Shown here: piece by piece, positions 63,701 through 64,000 of the stretch | Position numbering within the stretch: the stretch's first letter is position 1 | Layout of the letters: each line of letters begins with the position of its first letter | Origin: Rhinopomastus cyanomelas | Taxonomy: Eukaryota > Chordata > Aves > Bucerotiformes > Rhinopomastidae | Length of the DNA: 64,000 nucleotides | Direction: 5' to 3' | Assembly (NCBI GenBank): GCA_013400115.1 | Contig: VXBP01002341.1 | Coordinates: 1-64,000, forward strand | The notes under the pieces: generated by a model | The model's database searches: none | Told to the model about the DNA's origin: nothing | The model's input: the letters and a program-made list of their open reading frames with translations, nothing else | Translations under genes and position numbers: made by a program

Positions 63701-64000
63701 AAACTTCAAATCGTCGCAGATTACTGTTTCTGAGTCGAGCCTCCCTTTATTCAGAGAGTTGCTTTCTCAAAGCACTGCTTTAAGGCATTTTGAGTGCGTT
63801 CTCTCCCAGGCTGCTGCAAATACATCTTTTTGCTGTTGTACACATGCTAAAGGACTGCCCAAGATTCACGGGAGGTGCTCAGGTACTCAGAAGGGAGTGT
63901 TTCCTTTCCGTACAGCCTGACTGTAGGCATAAAGCTGTGTTTCTCACACATGAGAGTGAGTAGCTAATTCTTGAATAGCACTTTAAAAGGCACCTTCTTG
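60758..64000 (+). other. Intron after exon C, left part
   Basis: Begins GTATGT. No further ADAMTSL3 exon found to the window end. It holds an unexplained pair of antiparallel open frames at 61579-61975 and a poly-C run at about 62503-62511. No transposon recognised. Confidence 0.75.
61579..61884 (-). other. Unexplained minus-strand open frame with splice-acceptor-like start
   Basis: On the minus strand a frame of about 100 codons is open from 61884 down to the stop near 61579. Just upstream of it (complement of 61885-61900) is CTTTTCCTTCCTGCAG, a good acceptor shape. The peptide includes GLPEFIDVYPILN, EHCWIPLL and EAADALCAGMTGIGTAVYI. I do not recognise a family. The opposite strand is also open (61613-61975). 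It could be a chance frame, a retrocopy fragment or a terminal exon of an antisense transcript; chance is the default. Confidence 0.15.

Noticed and set aside
1..64000. tRNA, rRNA, CRISPR array, retroviral LTRs, DNA transposons or mitochondrial insertions
   Set aside because: Looked for by eye on both strands. No cloverleaf, regular spacer array, paired LTR, terminal inverted repeat or mitochondrial gene segment was recognised; a masked database search could still reveal weak ones.

Overview
The window looks like avian nuclear DNA. It is AT-leaning, intron-rich vertebrate sequence whose only abundant interspersed repeats are CR1 LINE fragments. Sixteen pieces lie on both strands, and several still carry the short (ATTCTATG)n-type tail seen on bird CR1 elements. 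There are no bacterial operons, no CRISPR array and no tRNA or rRNA gene that I can see. The species cannot be named from the sequence alone.

The only host protein-coding sequence I can support is three consecutive plus-strand exons at 49881-50008, 52317-52362 and 60521-60757. Each has good AG/GT splice borders, and they join in frame. They encode the N-terminal part of an ADAMTS-like extracellular matrix protein: a full first thrombospondin type-1 repeat followed by the start of the ADAMTS cysteine-rich region. Residue choices fit ADAMTSL3 (punctin-2) better than ADAMTSL1. Everything before 49881 therefore reads as a very large 5' intron, or upstream DNA, of this gene. Everything after 60757 is the next intron, whose far end lies outside the window.

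Layout: 1-402 holds two CR1 3' tails. 403-18295 is intron-like sequence with CR1 pieces near 8.8, 10.3-11.8, 13.1 and 15.7 kb. 18296-20721 is the longest CR1, with a broken reverse-transcriptase ORF and an assembly duplication around an N. 20.7-30.3 kb has four further CR1 pieces. 30.3-40.7 kb and 41.2-54.2 kb are long CR1-free stretches, the second containing the first two exons. 54.2-55.25 kb is a stack of three CR1 pieces. 55.25-64.0 kb is CR1-free and contains the third exon.

All three ambiguous bases (19104, 27521, 54467) fall inside CR1 copies. Around each the element is either duplicated or missing its middle, so they mark assembly faults in repeats rather than biology. I found no previously undescribed system. 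The items most worth a second look are the in-frame TSR cassette architecture, the assembly faults, two CpG-dense patches in otherwise CpG-poor intron, a 22-bp palindrome, and an unexplained open frame at about 61.6-61.9 kb.
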